Source: Anseranas semipalmata (taxonomy: Eukaryota > Chordata > Aves > Anseriformes > Anseranatidae). From it: DNA of 64,000 nucleotides. The stretch is from positions 810,208-874,207 of the forward strand of contig VXAA01003830.1 of the NCBI GenBank assembly GCA_013399115.1, given 5' to 3'. The position numbers were made by a program, and so were the translations under genes. Below, in pieces: positions 11,950 to 23,768 of the stretch (its first letter is position 1; every line of letters begins with the position of its first letter). The notes under the pieces were generated by a model. It saw nothing but the letters and a program-made list of their open reading frames with translations. It had not been told where the DNA came from and did no database searches.

Positions 11950-13290
11950 AAACTAGGTGCCAGAAGACGTAGGCATTACAGAAAAATTCAATGAACTTTT
12001 TGCTTCACTGTTCATGAGGAAGGAGGATGAACTGTTGCCAAAGAGAGAAATGCACTTTCCTGAGTGAGAAAAATGGAACACAAAAAAGAACTCCGGGTCA
12101 AAGAATAAAAAGTGATAAAGAAATTAGATTCTGAGATGTTTCTGAGAATGTTTCTGAGAAGCAGATTTGTGGGCAAAGGGAGAGCAGTGCATGTCATTTA
12201 TCTCTTTAGCAAGGCTTTTGACACTGCCTCCAACAACATTCTTGTATCCAAGTTAGGACATTGTGGTCTAGATGGGTGGACAACCAGAAGGGTAAAACTT
12301 GGTTAGATGGTTGGTCTCAGAGGACAGTGGTTAATGGGCTGTACTCTGCACAAAGGACAAGTGGAGTCCTGCGGGGGTCTGTATACTGGAACTGTCCTGT
12401 TTCACATGAATTTTATACATTTATCAAGTTTATCGGTTACCTGGAGGAAGTACTGATGTCCGCTTCCATCAGGTTTGCAGATGACACCAAATTGGAGGGA
12501 ACAGTCAATACACTCACAGGCAGGGCTGCCATACAGAGGGACCCAGGCTGGCTGAAGGACTGACAGGAACCTTACGAAATCCAGCGAGGACAAATGCAAA
12601 GTTTCCTTCAGCTGGGAAGGCAGAGCCCCCTGCACTGATAGAGGCAGGCATGAGAAGGCCCTTGGGAGCCCTGGTAGACAGCACTGCCCGTGAGACAGAG
12701 TGTGCCCTGGCAGCAAAGAAGGTTCACAGCATCTTGGGCTGTGCTAGCAGGAGCACCGCCAGGAGATTGAGGAAGGGATTATCCTTACACCCAGAACTTG
12801 TTAGATCACATCTAGACGGTTTTAATTCCCACGATACAGGAAAGACTTGAAAAACTGGAGAAAAGATGGTAGGAGCTGGAGCACTTCTGTGTGAGGAACC
12901 AGATTTGTTCAGCCTGAGGAAGAGATGTTTTGGGGGCTGACCTGACAGCAGCCTGCCAGGACCTGTGAGTCAGTCAACAAGAATATGGGACCAAGCTCTT
13001 CATAGTGATGCATGGTGGGAGGATGAGAGACAGCAGGCATGAATTGGAACAAGAAAGGTTCAAACTGGGTATAAGGAAAAACTTTTTCCCCATGAGGACA
13101 GCCAGGTATTGGAGCAGGTTACCCAGAGAGCTTGTGTAGTCTCCATCTGGGGAATTTTTCAAGACTAGACTGGGTAAGGTCCTGAGCAATCAGATCTGAT
13201 CTCATAGCTGACCCTGCTTTGAGCAGAGGGTTGGACCAGAGACCTCCTGAGGTCCCTTTTGGCCTGAATTATACTACAATCTTATGATCA
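11950..13290 (+). mobile_element. CR1 LINE, degraded copy with RT remnant
   Basis: A longer, older CR1 in sense orientation. In pieces of different frames I read an upstream KFNELFASLF segment (about 11975-12015), the reverse transcriptase core FSKAFDTASNNILVSKLGHC, then LDGW(S)QR-VVNGLYSAQ, SGVLRGSVYW and the polymerase box FADDTKL at 12474-12494 (the F/YxDD catalytic motif of retroelement RTs). The 3' part follows with the degraded end near 13250-13290 (GTTGGACCAGAGACCTCC). It contains several frameshifts and stops, so it is a dead copy. Edges are approximate. Confidence 0.9.
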
Positions 13291-14785
13291 GTGGACTTCA
13301 AGGAGGAGCCAGCTGAGGAGAACATTGAGAAATGGAAAACCCCATTAGACTTTGGAAACTTAGGTATCCTAAAGAATAAACCACTTAAGACACCCTGGCA
13401 AGAGAAATAGTAGCAATGCCAATTAAAGTCAAGATTAGGAACAGAGATTTGTGGCTTAGCCAACAAGAGAGGAAAAAAGCGAATTGTCATGTAGGAGCAA
13501 GGGCAAGGCCTACCATTTAAGGCAGAAAAGTTGATTCCGTCTGCACTGTCCCTGACCTGCTATGAAGACTTGGAGAAGTCTCAGGGAAAGCTCTCCCCCG
13601 TGGTTAAAGGCATGCTATTTCCTGCCTTTCTGATGTTAAAAAAAAAAAAAAAGGAGAGGCAACAACCCAGCCAAGGGAGTTTCTACCAAAGCAGGGGCAA
13701 CTTTCCTGGGGCAAACAGTATGATGATGACTGTGTTGGAGATATATGGGTATGTCCATGGGCACATTCTCTCCAGGAGAGACCTGTGATCCAGTTCTGGA
13801 CCTGTCTGAGAACAATTTTCCTACCTCTGGAGAAACCACCCAGAGTAGCTCCCTCACCAGGAAGGACCTCACCAGGAAGAGCAGCCACCAGAGCAGGAAC
13901 CACTTAGAAAATTTCCACTATTTTTACCAGAATTTTCCTTTTCCTGCATTAATCATCTGCTTGCCATGGAGAGCTACTAGTTGCAAACACACCAACTCTG
14001 CCTGTGGAAATCCCTAAGACAACCCAAGTTGCTGAAGGCTGGAAATGTATCTCGAAAGTATCACTGCTTTCCTGCCCTGTTCCTATAAGGCACAGGGCTT
14101 TGGGCTGGGTGGATCTTTTTCCTGTTATCTTTTGTAACCCTTTTTCCAATTATTTTGATTTCTAGCCATAAAATGGAGAATAAACCCTCTGTTCTGGTAA
14201 TTCAGTGACTTTTTCTGGCTATATTCACAAGAAAAAGGTACAGTTAGATCTTCAGATAAATGAAGATCACAAAAAAATGCATGTGTTCTTATGCTTGCAA
14301 ATAATTACTATTTAAAATGCCATAAGAAGAAGTCAATAAGCCCATTCCCGGGAGATCAGCAAACATTATCCAAAGATTATAACCAGGAGTGGGGTCGTTC
14401 TCAATAGATAGCTGTCCCATTTCCCTTCCAAGAAACAGCAATATATCACACTGCAACTCATCATGAAAGTGTAATAAAAAATACCCATTCACTAAGCCGC
14501 AGAAAGGAAATGGGAAGGGATAAAACGTGCTGATGAAACAAAAGTAAGTCAGTGTAGCTGACAGGAGGTTGCAAGGAACTCCAATTGACTTAACCGATCT
14601 AGGTAATTGGATGGTAGCATACTAGATGAAATTCAGCCTAGACATGTAGTTTGTGGGAAACAGTTTAAAACTACTTGTACGCATTTATGGGCTCTGAGTT
14701 AGCTGTAACCTCCAAAGAAAAATATAAAGACCTCATTGTGGACAGCTCAATGAAGACATATTCAATGTGCAACAGCAATCAAAAA

Positions 14786-14858
14786 TAATAAAATAAAATA
14801 AAATAAAATAAAATAAAATAAAACAAAACAAAACAAAACAAAACAAAACAAAACAAAA
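14786..14858. repeat. AAAAT-to-AAAAC compound microsatellite
   Basis: About seven AATAA-type pentamers pass directly into about seven AACAA-type pentamers. The switch is best explained by one T/C change spread by slippage along half of the array. Confidence 0.95.
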
Positions 14859-14944
14859 TGCTAGGGGTTATTGAGCAAGGAAAAGGCAAAGAATAATACA
14901 GAGAACACTGGAATCAATGAGACATCCTCAGCCTTGCCAAGTCA

Positions 14945-15040
14945 ATAGGCATTTATTTTGTATACCACCTCTCCTGAAATCCACAGCCCAAAGTGCCTTG
15001 CAAACAAAAGCAGCCTAATTGCAGAATTAAATAATAACAA
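14945..15040 (-). mobile_element. MIR/L2-type SINE tail relic
   Basis: CATTTATTTTGTATACCACC, then CCCAAAGTGCCTTGCAAAC, resembles the conserved tail (TTATAGAGC-CCTTT...CTCAAAGCGCTTTACAAAC) that precedes the core in inverted MIR-like elements of archosaurs. The core itself is not recognisable. Confidence 0.5.
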
Positions 15041-15874
15041 GGGGAAATAAATTCCATTCTCTGCTGACAAATTGAGTAAAGAGCGAAGAGCTGAAATGAA
15101 GTCTGGGTGAGGGCTGCAGTCCATCACCAGTGATGGAGAATTCCTGCTGAGAGAAGACCAGAGACAGAGGAGCAGAAGAGCTAGAAAGTAAAGAAAGATA
15201 AATGCTGCTTGGACTGCTGAATGGGAAGCAGATGTAGATGGCTAAGTTTGTTTGTGGGTAGGCATTCACACACATAGAGAAAAATCTATATATAATGAAT
15301 TATCAGAGGTTAGCCCCAGGGGAACCATAGTCACTGGTCCAACATTTGCTGGGCTAGACTTCAAGTGAAGCAGCAGGGGTTTGGAGTCAGCTGTTTCAAA
15401 CTTCTGTGCCAATTTTTCACGTCCTAGGTTTTGCCTACTTTTTCCACTTTGTCTATATGCTTTTGGTGTTACAGACTATTTCTTTAAGTTTTCTGTTTGT
15501 TTGTGCAGAACGGGAGAAACTGTGAAACAAATAAGCAGAACAATGCTGACAGGCTTGGAACAAGATAGTTGAATAGCTAATCTATCAAGGCCTTTGCATA
15601 TATATGCAGTTTTACAGAGATAGTAATAAGGTAGATTTGCAGACTGAGAAGGAGAAAAAGAATGCAAGGATACTACCAAGGTAACAAACAGCAATACTAA
15701 TGGAATGCCTGAGTTAAGAAGAGAGGCAGAAATTATGTGCTTTAATGCTTCCCCACTCAGGATTTAAGAAATTTGGCTGAAAGTAGCTAAACCTCAGATG
15801 GATGAAGTCAAAGGCAGAGCGAAATAATCATGCTGAATCCTTCTGGATTTGCATTCATAGTTTTAAAGGTGGAA

Positions 15875-15990
15875 AGTAATCACTATCTCCAGTATACAGA
15901 TGAAGAAAATAAGAACAGAGAAGTTAGATATCATCCACAAAGCTGTAGAATACATGGGAGAATCAAACTCAGCTTTGCAATGACCTACCA
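15875..15990 (-). mobile_element. MIR-like SINE relic, inverted
   Basis: CAGTATACAGATGAAGAAAA, then AACAGAGAAGTTAGATATC and GGGAGAATCAAACTCAG, follows the inverted MIR core in order (TTTTACAGATGAGGAAACTG, CACAGAGAGGTTAAGTGAC, GAATCGAACCCAG). A 62-codon open frame over it is incidental. Confidence 0.7.
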
Positions 15991-16967
15991 ACAAGCTATA
16001 CTGCAGGAAAGTCACTAAAATAGTCTACTATTGACCATTATTGTACCATAATTGTGCTCTGAATGTTTTCAGTTAGAGGTGAGATACAAAGAGTAAAAAG
16101 GTGAATAAGAAAAAAAAAAAAAGCTGTCCTGAAAACGGCATTAACTTGGGTCACCTCATTTCAGAAAAGGTGTAACAGAGACAGAACTGATCGAGAAAGA
16201 ATAAGTAGGTTGAATGGGCACTGCTGAGCTTTCGGGTTGTAACCCCAAGAAAGGGCACAAAAGTCAATGCAAGAGGGGAAGCTGGAGGGTGCAGGAAGGA
16301 GAAATGGAGCTGTAATATGCTGACAGCTGAACTTCAGTCTAAGGCAATGAAAATCTCACTCACCCTTTTCCTACTCATCCTACCTTTGAGGTCAAGTATT
16401 TGCTACCAGTCTCTCAAAGCACACACTCAGGTCCACTATATAAACCTAGCATTAATATCATGGGTGCATATTTTATTCTTACATGCAGAGTAAATTTAAA
16501 TATGACAGGAGCGTCTTTTATTTTAAGCAAGGAATTTCAATCTGAAAAGGTTGCATTGAATTAAATTAGAAAAAAGATGAGCATGGGCAGACTTTTGAAA
16601 GGAAAAATAAATCCGATATTGAAGATGGATCTATTGTGTACTTTTTAATAACTGGAAAAAAAATAAAAGGAAAATCTCTTTACTGAGGAAAAATATTTTA
16701 ATTGAAAGCTGGATTAAAAAATACCCCATATTTTTTACTTAGTAAATCTTTTTTGAAGAAAGGAAATAAAGAGGGGGAAAAAAAGACGTTGGGAAAGACA
16801 GCATTGTTTCTTAAAGAAAAAAACAGTCTAAATTTTACTATGTGTAACACAGAGATGACCTTATATCTTTTAAAGAGCTGAACAAGTGAAAAACAGAAGT
16901 CAAATGTAGTCCTCTTCAGGTAAATTGTTTTTAACATTGTTTAATTCCACCTGCCTTCCTGTTAAAA

Positions 16968-16994
16968 GGGGGGGGGGGAGGGGGGGGGGGAGAG
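16968..16994. repeat. Poly(G) tract, 22 G with one A
   Basis: G11 at 16968-16978, one A at 16979, then G11 at 16980-16990, followed by AGAGG. It is G-quadruplex capable on the plus strand and prone to length errors in sequencing. Confidence 0.9.
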
Positions 16995-17927
16995 GATAGA
17001 AACTGAAATAAGCTGATTTTTGTCTTTTTTTTTCTTTTTGTCTCACTTTTAAAAAAAAATCTATTTTTAATAAATAAAAATGGTATAAAATTATTTGAGG
17101 AGATCCTATTTGATCAAAGGGAAAGTGTCAACTTTGTCACAGCCATGCAGGCCACTTGTCTGGGACAAGATTCAAGGAAAGACACAGATAACCCTTTTCA
17201 TACAGACAAATTCCCATTTGTACAAAATAAGTGGTAAAACATTATGTAGTAAATATCCTTACAAAGCTGAACTGGAAACCATGTCTTCCCTACCAGATCT
17301 TCTACTTCCATGTCTAAAGCCTATTCCCTGCTTTCAGTGCTGTCACAACTTCCATCGCAGTGCTCCCTCCTCTTAGCCCTTCTCATAGTAATACAGTTGA
17401 CTAGATTAATTTAACCTGAAACTATCATCCAGCTATGAAAGCTGTATTATTCCCAAGGTGGTAAGTTCTTCTTGTTCACTGTCCTGATGGTACTTTCGGG
17501 AGAACAGTGAATCTGGACTGCAATAAATCTAAAATATGTCAGAACCTTTTTTCCATACACAGCTGTTTGGAGCAGACACCACAGCCAGGTGTTAGTGGAT
17601 AGAGAAGAGCTTGAACGGTCATGGTCTCTAACCCCCTGCAAGCCAGCTTGACTTCTTGAGCAACAAAAGGCCCTTTGCTTGCATTGTTGATGTCAAATGG
17701 TTTTCTTGTTTGCTGTAAGATATCAAAGCCAAGAAGCTCTCTTCTACAGAACTCCAGTGTCTTTCTTTGCTGTCTAAAGGCACTATCTCCTCTACTAGTG
17801 GTACCATTTAAATACAAGTTTTTTTCATTTGTTTGGTTTTTTTTTTCTCCTTTTCTTCCACATGACAGTCTATAATTTCCCTTTGCATTGAATAGCTGGG
17901 GCAAACTTGCTTATTGCCTCCTCCTTA

Positions 17928-17975
17928 CAGAATCATCATAGAATGGCTTGGATTGGAAGCACCCTCCTTGAAGGT
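17928..17975 (-). mobile_element. Short CR1 3' end fragment, inverted
   Basis: ACAGAATCATCATAGAATGG followed by CTTGGATTGGAAG is the reverse complement of the CR1 3' end (terminal octamers then the conserved CCTTCCAACCC segment). The match fades within about 50 bp. A 173-codon open frame at 17914-18435 begins in this fragment and is unlikely to be a gene. Confidence 0.65.
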
Positions 17976-18448
17976 CTTACTTTTTCATCTGAAAGATCTT
18001 CTTGTATGCATTTCTCTAAAATATTGGGAGGTTGATGAAATACCTTTCTGCCTCGGTCAAGTAAGTGAAAAATCAGTGGCTATGGCAATGAAAGGAAGAC
18101 CCAGCATCTCTCTTCAAATTCAGATTTACCTCCCACAGCAAAGCAATCCTGCAAGAGGCCCCATCAGGACAGGGCAGTGTGTTCTGAGCCCTCTGTGCAG
18201 ACTGTCCACAGGTGGGAAACAGGGCAGTCAGCAGCACCAAAGGCAGGTAGGACATTTGGGATATATGGCACTGCTAAACACAGCCTCCGCAACGGCCTCT
18301 GGCTCCCCAGCCCAGCAGTGCAAAGCCACTGCAGCCCCACAGCTTGTTATATCCACAACACCCAGCCCCACCTTCCATACCAGTTGCATGCCAGCAGGCC
18401 CCGCATCTCTTCTGGGCCCCATGAAATGCCCTTGAGACCCTATGACAG

Positions 18449-18467
18449 AATTATTATTATTATTATT
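18449..18467. repeat. ATT trinucleotide repeat
   Basis: Six near-perfect ATT/TTA units. Confidence 0.85.
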
Positions 18468-18639
18468 CTCAAAGACACACAATGGGGCCTGTACTGCAGA
18501 CACCACAACTCTGTTTTACAGTGTGAAATGAAGGTTTGTGTTGCCTGCCATGCACCATGACACAAGAGCCTTTGGTCTGTTTTGGGGTGAAGACTCCACT
18601 ATCCAACTTAACATATTTCACTAAGTGTTATCACGGCTA

Positions 18640-18710
18640 ACTTGCCCCCTTCAACAATCAGACAAGTGAGTCAGACCCAGAAATAGTACCCAGGTCCCTC
18701 ATCTATTTTG
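18640..18710 (-). mobile_element. Possible MIR-like SINE fragment
   Basis: AGACAAGTGAGTCAGACCC followed by AGAAATAGTACCCAGGTCC resembles the inverted MIR promoter half (AGTGGCAGAGCTGGGAATAG, AACCCAGGAGTCC). It is short and diverged. Confidence 0.4.
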
Positions 18711-19689
18711 CAAAAGATGTTTCAGGTGAGTGAATTGTTGCAACTCCTTTAGATGCTATGGACTGACAACATCTGTCTTATCTTCGTATTGAAAATGTCA
18801 TGTCTCGTACCAATACCAACCCTTCCCTAAACAGCAGATTCATTTCAGCTCTGACACACTTCTTGGTCAAAAAGAAGCTAAGAAGTACATGAATAAATGA
18901 TTAACCTTGTTAGTCAATTGAGCAAGGGATCTGGAGCCTGTAATGCAATATTGCCCAAGAATCTTTTCAGAAACCAGAAATACAAGCTTAAAGCATAAAC
19001 CCAGAATCATACATCCTAAGGTTTCCTGGTGCTGTTTTTTCATAACGTCTGTGTATTGTAGCCAGGACACTATGTCATTTCAATTTCTTTTCCCCTCCTC
19101 GCCCTGTTGTTTTTCGCTAAAAATGCTCTGTTCTGCATTTACACTGCTCCAGCACTTGCTCGGTTACAGCTTGCTGCAGGAAGGATTCCAGCAAGAGGAT
19201 ATCGGAAGGGGATGGTACTTCTCTGAAGCATCTATAAATTCACCTGTTGCTCTGAGTACGCCTGTGCAGGCAGCACAAGCAGGCTAAGTCCCTGCCATGT
19301 CTAGGCCTGCATTAATATATTTTGTCCCTCAGGGATTTGTATAAAGAATAAGGGTAATAAATGGCTGACTTATTAAGCAGATTCCAGACCAGACGGAGCT
19401 AATACAACTCTACATGGCTGCACCTGAACAAGAAGACAACTTCCTAGGAATGCAGTCTCAGTATGGCAGCCTATGGTTACTGTTCCTGGTATTCATATGC
19501 TCCTCCTCTCTCATATTAGTCCTTGATAGATTCCTTCTTTAACTCTCCACTCCCATTTCAGAAAAAGAATAACACTCCAAAGAATCAATTGCTTAGGATA
19601 ACAGCAGAAAAAAAAAAAAATGCTGGAAATCATTTTCCCCAAAAATACAAGATTTTGTCTGGGTTTGGAAAAGTCTTGCTGCTTCTCAG

Positions 19690-19828
19690 TTATGCAGTAA
19701 AACTGAACCAAACACAGGGAGGCTGCAAGATTGCCCAAGGTCACTACATGAATCAGTAGCTCAGGTTGAGCGATGCATCCAAACATGTGAGCTCTGCTTT
19801 TCATCATCTAGCTATTAGACAACACTTT
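19690..19828 (-). mobile_element. MIR-like SINE relic, inverted
   Basis: AAAACTGAACCAAACACAGG, AAGATTGCCCAAGGTCACTA, CATGAATCAGTAGCTCAGG and CATCTAGCTATTAGACAACA follow the inverted MIR core through to its 5' end in the right order and spacing. This is one of the clearer SINE relics here. Confidence 0.75.
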
Positions 19829-21984
19829 TTATTTCCAGCTACTATTGATTTACACCCTTCCACTTTTGAAATCCAGCAGGCATTTCATTAATTCAATATC
19901 CAATAGCTCATAATGATCCTGCTAAAGATAGACTGCTACAGGGCAGCCATACTCCATGTAACAGTTGCATAAAAGTGTGATCAGGAAGTCACTTTTCTCA
20001 CATAGCCTGATATGTAATTCCTCAGTCCAAAGAAACTTTTTGCTCAGCTAAGTTTAATGCAGATGTGGTAAAAAAAAATCCATATATTTGGAGCAAACAT
20101 TTTCAGGGATTTTTGTGTGTGTGTGAATTTTTCAGTGGGATGTTATTGAGATTTTCCATTTTGATAAGATGGAAACTCTTTCCTCTCAAATAGAAAGAGG
20201 GAGAAGCTGCTCAGGTGGCATAACTAAGGAAGATCTTCTTAAAAGAGAGACTAAAAAAAAAAAAAAGAAGGAATTTTATCACATTGTTCATTTTCCAGAC
20301 TCCTTGGATGACACAACATGTCAGCCAGCATCACTCACATTATTTGCCATGACAGACCCTGCCTGACACAGTGAATCACAGTTGTTCAGGGCATGTGACT
20401 GGCAGCCATTAGTGTAGTGGGGCTGCTAAATCACTGTTTTCATTTACATCTGCCTACTGTACGTATGCAAAACCTGCAGCTGCACGTGCTGCAAGCTAGT
20501 CTTGGTTTGTTGGCAGATTCAGAGAGAGGAATAGCAGGGGACATAATAGAGTCCTTTTCAGCACTCCTATTTCTTTCCAATTCTCTGTGCAAAATGACTA
20601 AAGAGTTCCATTAGAACATCAAAACATCTTTCTAGGTGTAAGATCAACTCTGCATAAGATAAAGAAATAAAAACTGTATAAACAATCTTAGCATTCAAAA
20701 ACCTTTCCAAGCCAATTGCAGTATAATGAATTCAGTGTAAATTTGTGCTGACCTTGGATCCCAAATGCTCTGCTTCTGCCAGTGATTTGCATCATGGATA
20801 TTGCTTTTGAGTCAGGAATACAGTAAATTGCAGTGAGTAGGTTTTAAAGGATGAAAAGAAAGTAGCAACTGAGTCTGTGCTCAGTGAGGCCTGCATAGCC
20901 AGGAGGAACTCCACCAGAACCAGCAGAATTTCCATCCTCAGGTGAGAAGAGAATTGCATTGTTTTTAAGGAGTAAATGCCTTTGTGTTTATTCATGTATG
21001 TTAATCCATCCACATGGTCTGCCTGAAAGCTCATAGACTAGGTAAATTGTATGCAGGGCAGAGAAGATGTAAAATAGCTGTTCCAACTACACCTGCTGCC
21101 CTTAGAGCCAAATGCCTTCCCATGAAGCTGGGCACACCTCTGTGCTTAGGACAGGGGGTGGGTTGGGTCCAGGTATCTCATGCCCCGTGCTTGTGAACCA
21201 GCAGCTGGATCCTGAACCAGCCTGCGTGAAAGCAGAATGGAAAGGAGGAGAAAAATGTTTTCCGACCTCTGCACTGACAAGTTTTGCTCACTCTGCTCTC
21301 TGAAAAGTTCAGAGCTGCCAACATACCACTAGGACCTCTGTGATCCAGCCAGCTGCAAGGACAGTGCCTCTGCACAGACAGAGCAGGGCTGTCTACTGCT
21401 GCCAGCAGTGACCTCTTCACTGGAGGATCTTCCTCCAGCCACCACAAGGTGAATAGTCCTGAATAGTCCTGATGCTCTATACTCACGTAAATGTTTTATT
21501 CTTTCTTCCTCACCCTCATATTACATCAGCTGCTTGGGGTGTTTCCATAAACCCTTCCCCTTCAAAGCCCCAGTATGAATTGGGTCCATAGTCCTATCAA
21601 TAGGACACTTCTTGGACACTTTCAGAAACCTGACAGATAGTGCAGGACACATTGCACAAACTAAGCACTGCAGACCTTTGAGCAAAGGATTTTTTGAAAT
21701 GGTGGAAGGACTGAATGCAACCGAAAGTTGCAGTCTTACACCTTCAAAGCACCACTTTTGATATGTGGTATGTCATATGCACTGCACATGCCTTTAGCGA
21801 GCTAGTCTCTACTGAAAGATTGCTTATTGTCTGTGCAGTATCAAGCCCTCACAGGTATTTCCTCTTGCAGGTTGATATTATAGAGCATAAGCTGTAGTTG
21901 CTGTTTCTCTGTCTCTTTTTAACACATGCAACTATTTAGTGAGTTACTCACACTACATGATCTTATCTAGTTCAGTCACAATAA

Positions 21985-22170
21985 ACAACATTTCATGTTT
22001 GTAGAACACCTTTGTCCCATAGGATCTGAAAGTACTTAACAGAATTGTACTGTTTTCCTGGATAGACTCATTTTTATTCAATAAGATCATAATGTGCCTT
22101 GTACAGTCAGAGATTTTTAAGTGAATCTTTAGATGTGTCAGTTCTTGCCCAAGAGAATTTCAGTAAATAC
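21985..22170 (-). mobile_element. Possible MIR/L2-type relic
   Basis: TTTGTAGAACACCTTTGTCC followed by CATAGGATCTGAAAGTACTT resembles the L2-derived tail seen in archosaur MIR-like elements. TTCTTGCCCAAGAGAATTTC may be the core remnant. Confidence 0.45.
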
Positions 22171-23749
22171 GCCTAAGATCATTGATTCATGCAATTCTGG
22201 ACCTCTTCCACTTTATTCTGAAAAGTCAATATTTCTGAAGGGTTCGGTATAGGAATGTTAGTACAGTACATTGGTAAAGACAGCTCTTCTTCTGAGGGGA
22301 TATGAATGCTAACACCAGAAAAACACTGCAGATATTAAGGGAATATTGCTCATGACAGAGGAGTAGATGAAGTAAAATGAGGCCCTGACAAAGCACATGC
22401 ATTGTTTACTGGGCAGGCACTTCCAGCAGCAAGGATGGGTTTCCTGCTACACAGCATGACACAAGAGATGCCGACAAACATGGTGTAGTTTACAAACCCA
22501 TGCTTGACTTGCTGCCTGAAGGCATACCTTTCCAAAATCCTAGGTGACCAGAGTGTAGGAGCACCATGGAGGTAAAGGTTTGGATAAGGTTCCGGAGGAG
22601 ACATGGCGATGGAGTCCCACCTCTGCCAGTGGCATGTTCTACTGCAGCTGCCACAGAGGCCAACTGGATCACCTGCAGTTGGTGGTGCTTTTGACTTCCC
22701 ACATGCTCCCAAAGGAGCTACGTTCATCTGTCTGGCCCCACCATTGCCTGGGGCTGTCCCTGTCATCCCCATTCTCCTCATCTGCACCGCAGAGGTAAAA
22801 CACCCACTTACTGTGGTGACACGAAGGGCTTCAAGACGATGAGGTGTAAAGCACTGGGTAGACGTAAGTGACAGCCAAGACTCTAAGTGTAAAGAGCATG
22901 TGACCTTTCTTCCTCTGCAGAGACAATGGAAGCAGAAGAGGATTGCTTCAAAGTAGTGAGGAGCTGTTTCTGTTGATGTTTTTGGTGCTGGTGATTGTTC
23001 CAGAGGAGATGAGAACAAAGGACTCAAACATACATATCTGCTCAAAATGTAACAATAGGCCGCTTTGCAACATTTTTGTAGCCACTGGACAGTGGACAAG
23101 TTAGGTGGAAAAGGTCAGCAATCTCAGAGCAGAGTGAGGTTTTGGATGAAGACACAAAAGGTTTATGTGCAAGCAGGAGACACTTCAAAGCACCCAACCG
23201 ATATTGCAAAATTGTCTCAGCAACATGTGTTCAGCTCCTGGCAGGGTCAGAATAGTTCAGCTTCCTTCCATAGTTTACAAACAGACAAACAAACAAAAAA
23301 TCCTTTCCATATTACCCTGCAGCCTTGCTGTCCTTCAAAAGAGCCAGAACAAATGAGGTCCCTAGAGCTGTATCTAGACACAGGAAATCATGCATCACGT
23401 CTCATAACGGGGGAGATTTTTTGGGAGTCCCCTGATCAGAACTTCCTAATCCTGCTGCATGTGATCCTTGACATCTGTCAGCTCTGACAAAACACCAAGT
23501 CAATTAGATTCCTCTAATCAAGTGCAGTGGAGTTTGCAGGTCAGTTTTGCTGGGAACTCCTTGGAAATCCTTGGAGAACAAAAGAAGTTAAGTAATCAGT
23601 AGTGGAGAGGAGGACAAGTTTGGGAGTTTCTTGCGAATACCAAGCTCCAAAAGAAACAAGTTTAAGGTATGTCATGGCCAGACACAGCCATTTGAACCCA
23701 TATATATCTTCTTATGGAGAACAATTCCACTTGTTTCACCTAAGGACAG

Positions 23750-23768
23750 AAAAAAAAAAAAAAAAAAA
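23750..23768. repeat. A19 homopolymer
   Basis: Nineteen A residues. No retroposed gene sequence is evident immediately upstream, so I treat it as a simple repeat rather than a processed pseudogene tail. Confidence 0.85.

Larger units (their letters stand above)
13291..17927. other. Intergenic DNA, repeats only
   Basis: No gene recognised. The 13500-14220 part is less AT-rich, with a run of partly open plus-strand frames and an AATAAA at about 14178. The rest holds the AAAAT/AAAAC array, a SINE tail, a MIR-like relic and the poly(G) tract. Confidence 0.65.

Noticed and set aside
17914..18435. 173-codon plus-strand open frame as a gene
   Set aside because: It begins in an inverted CR1 end fragment and the rest shows no domain or splice context. 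Treated as chance.
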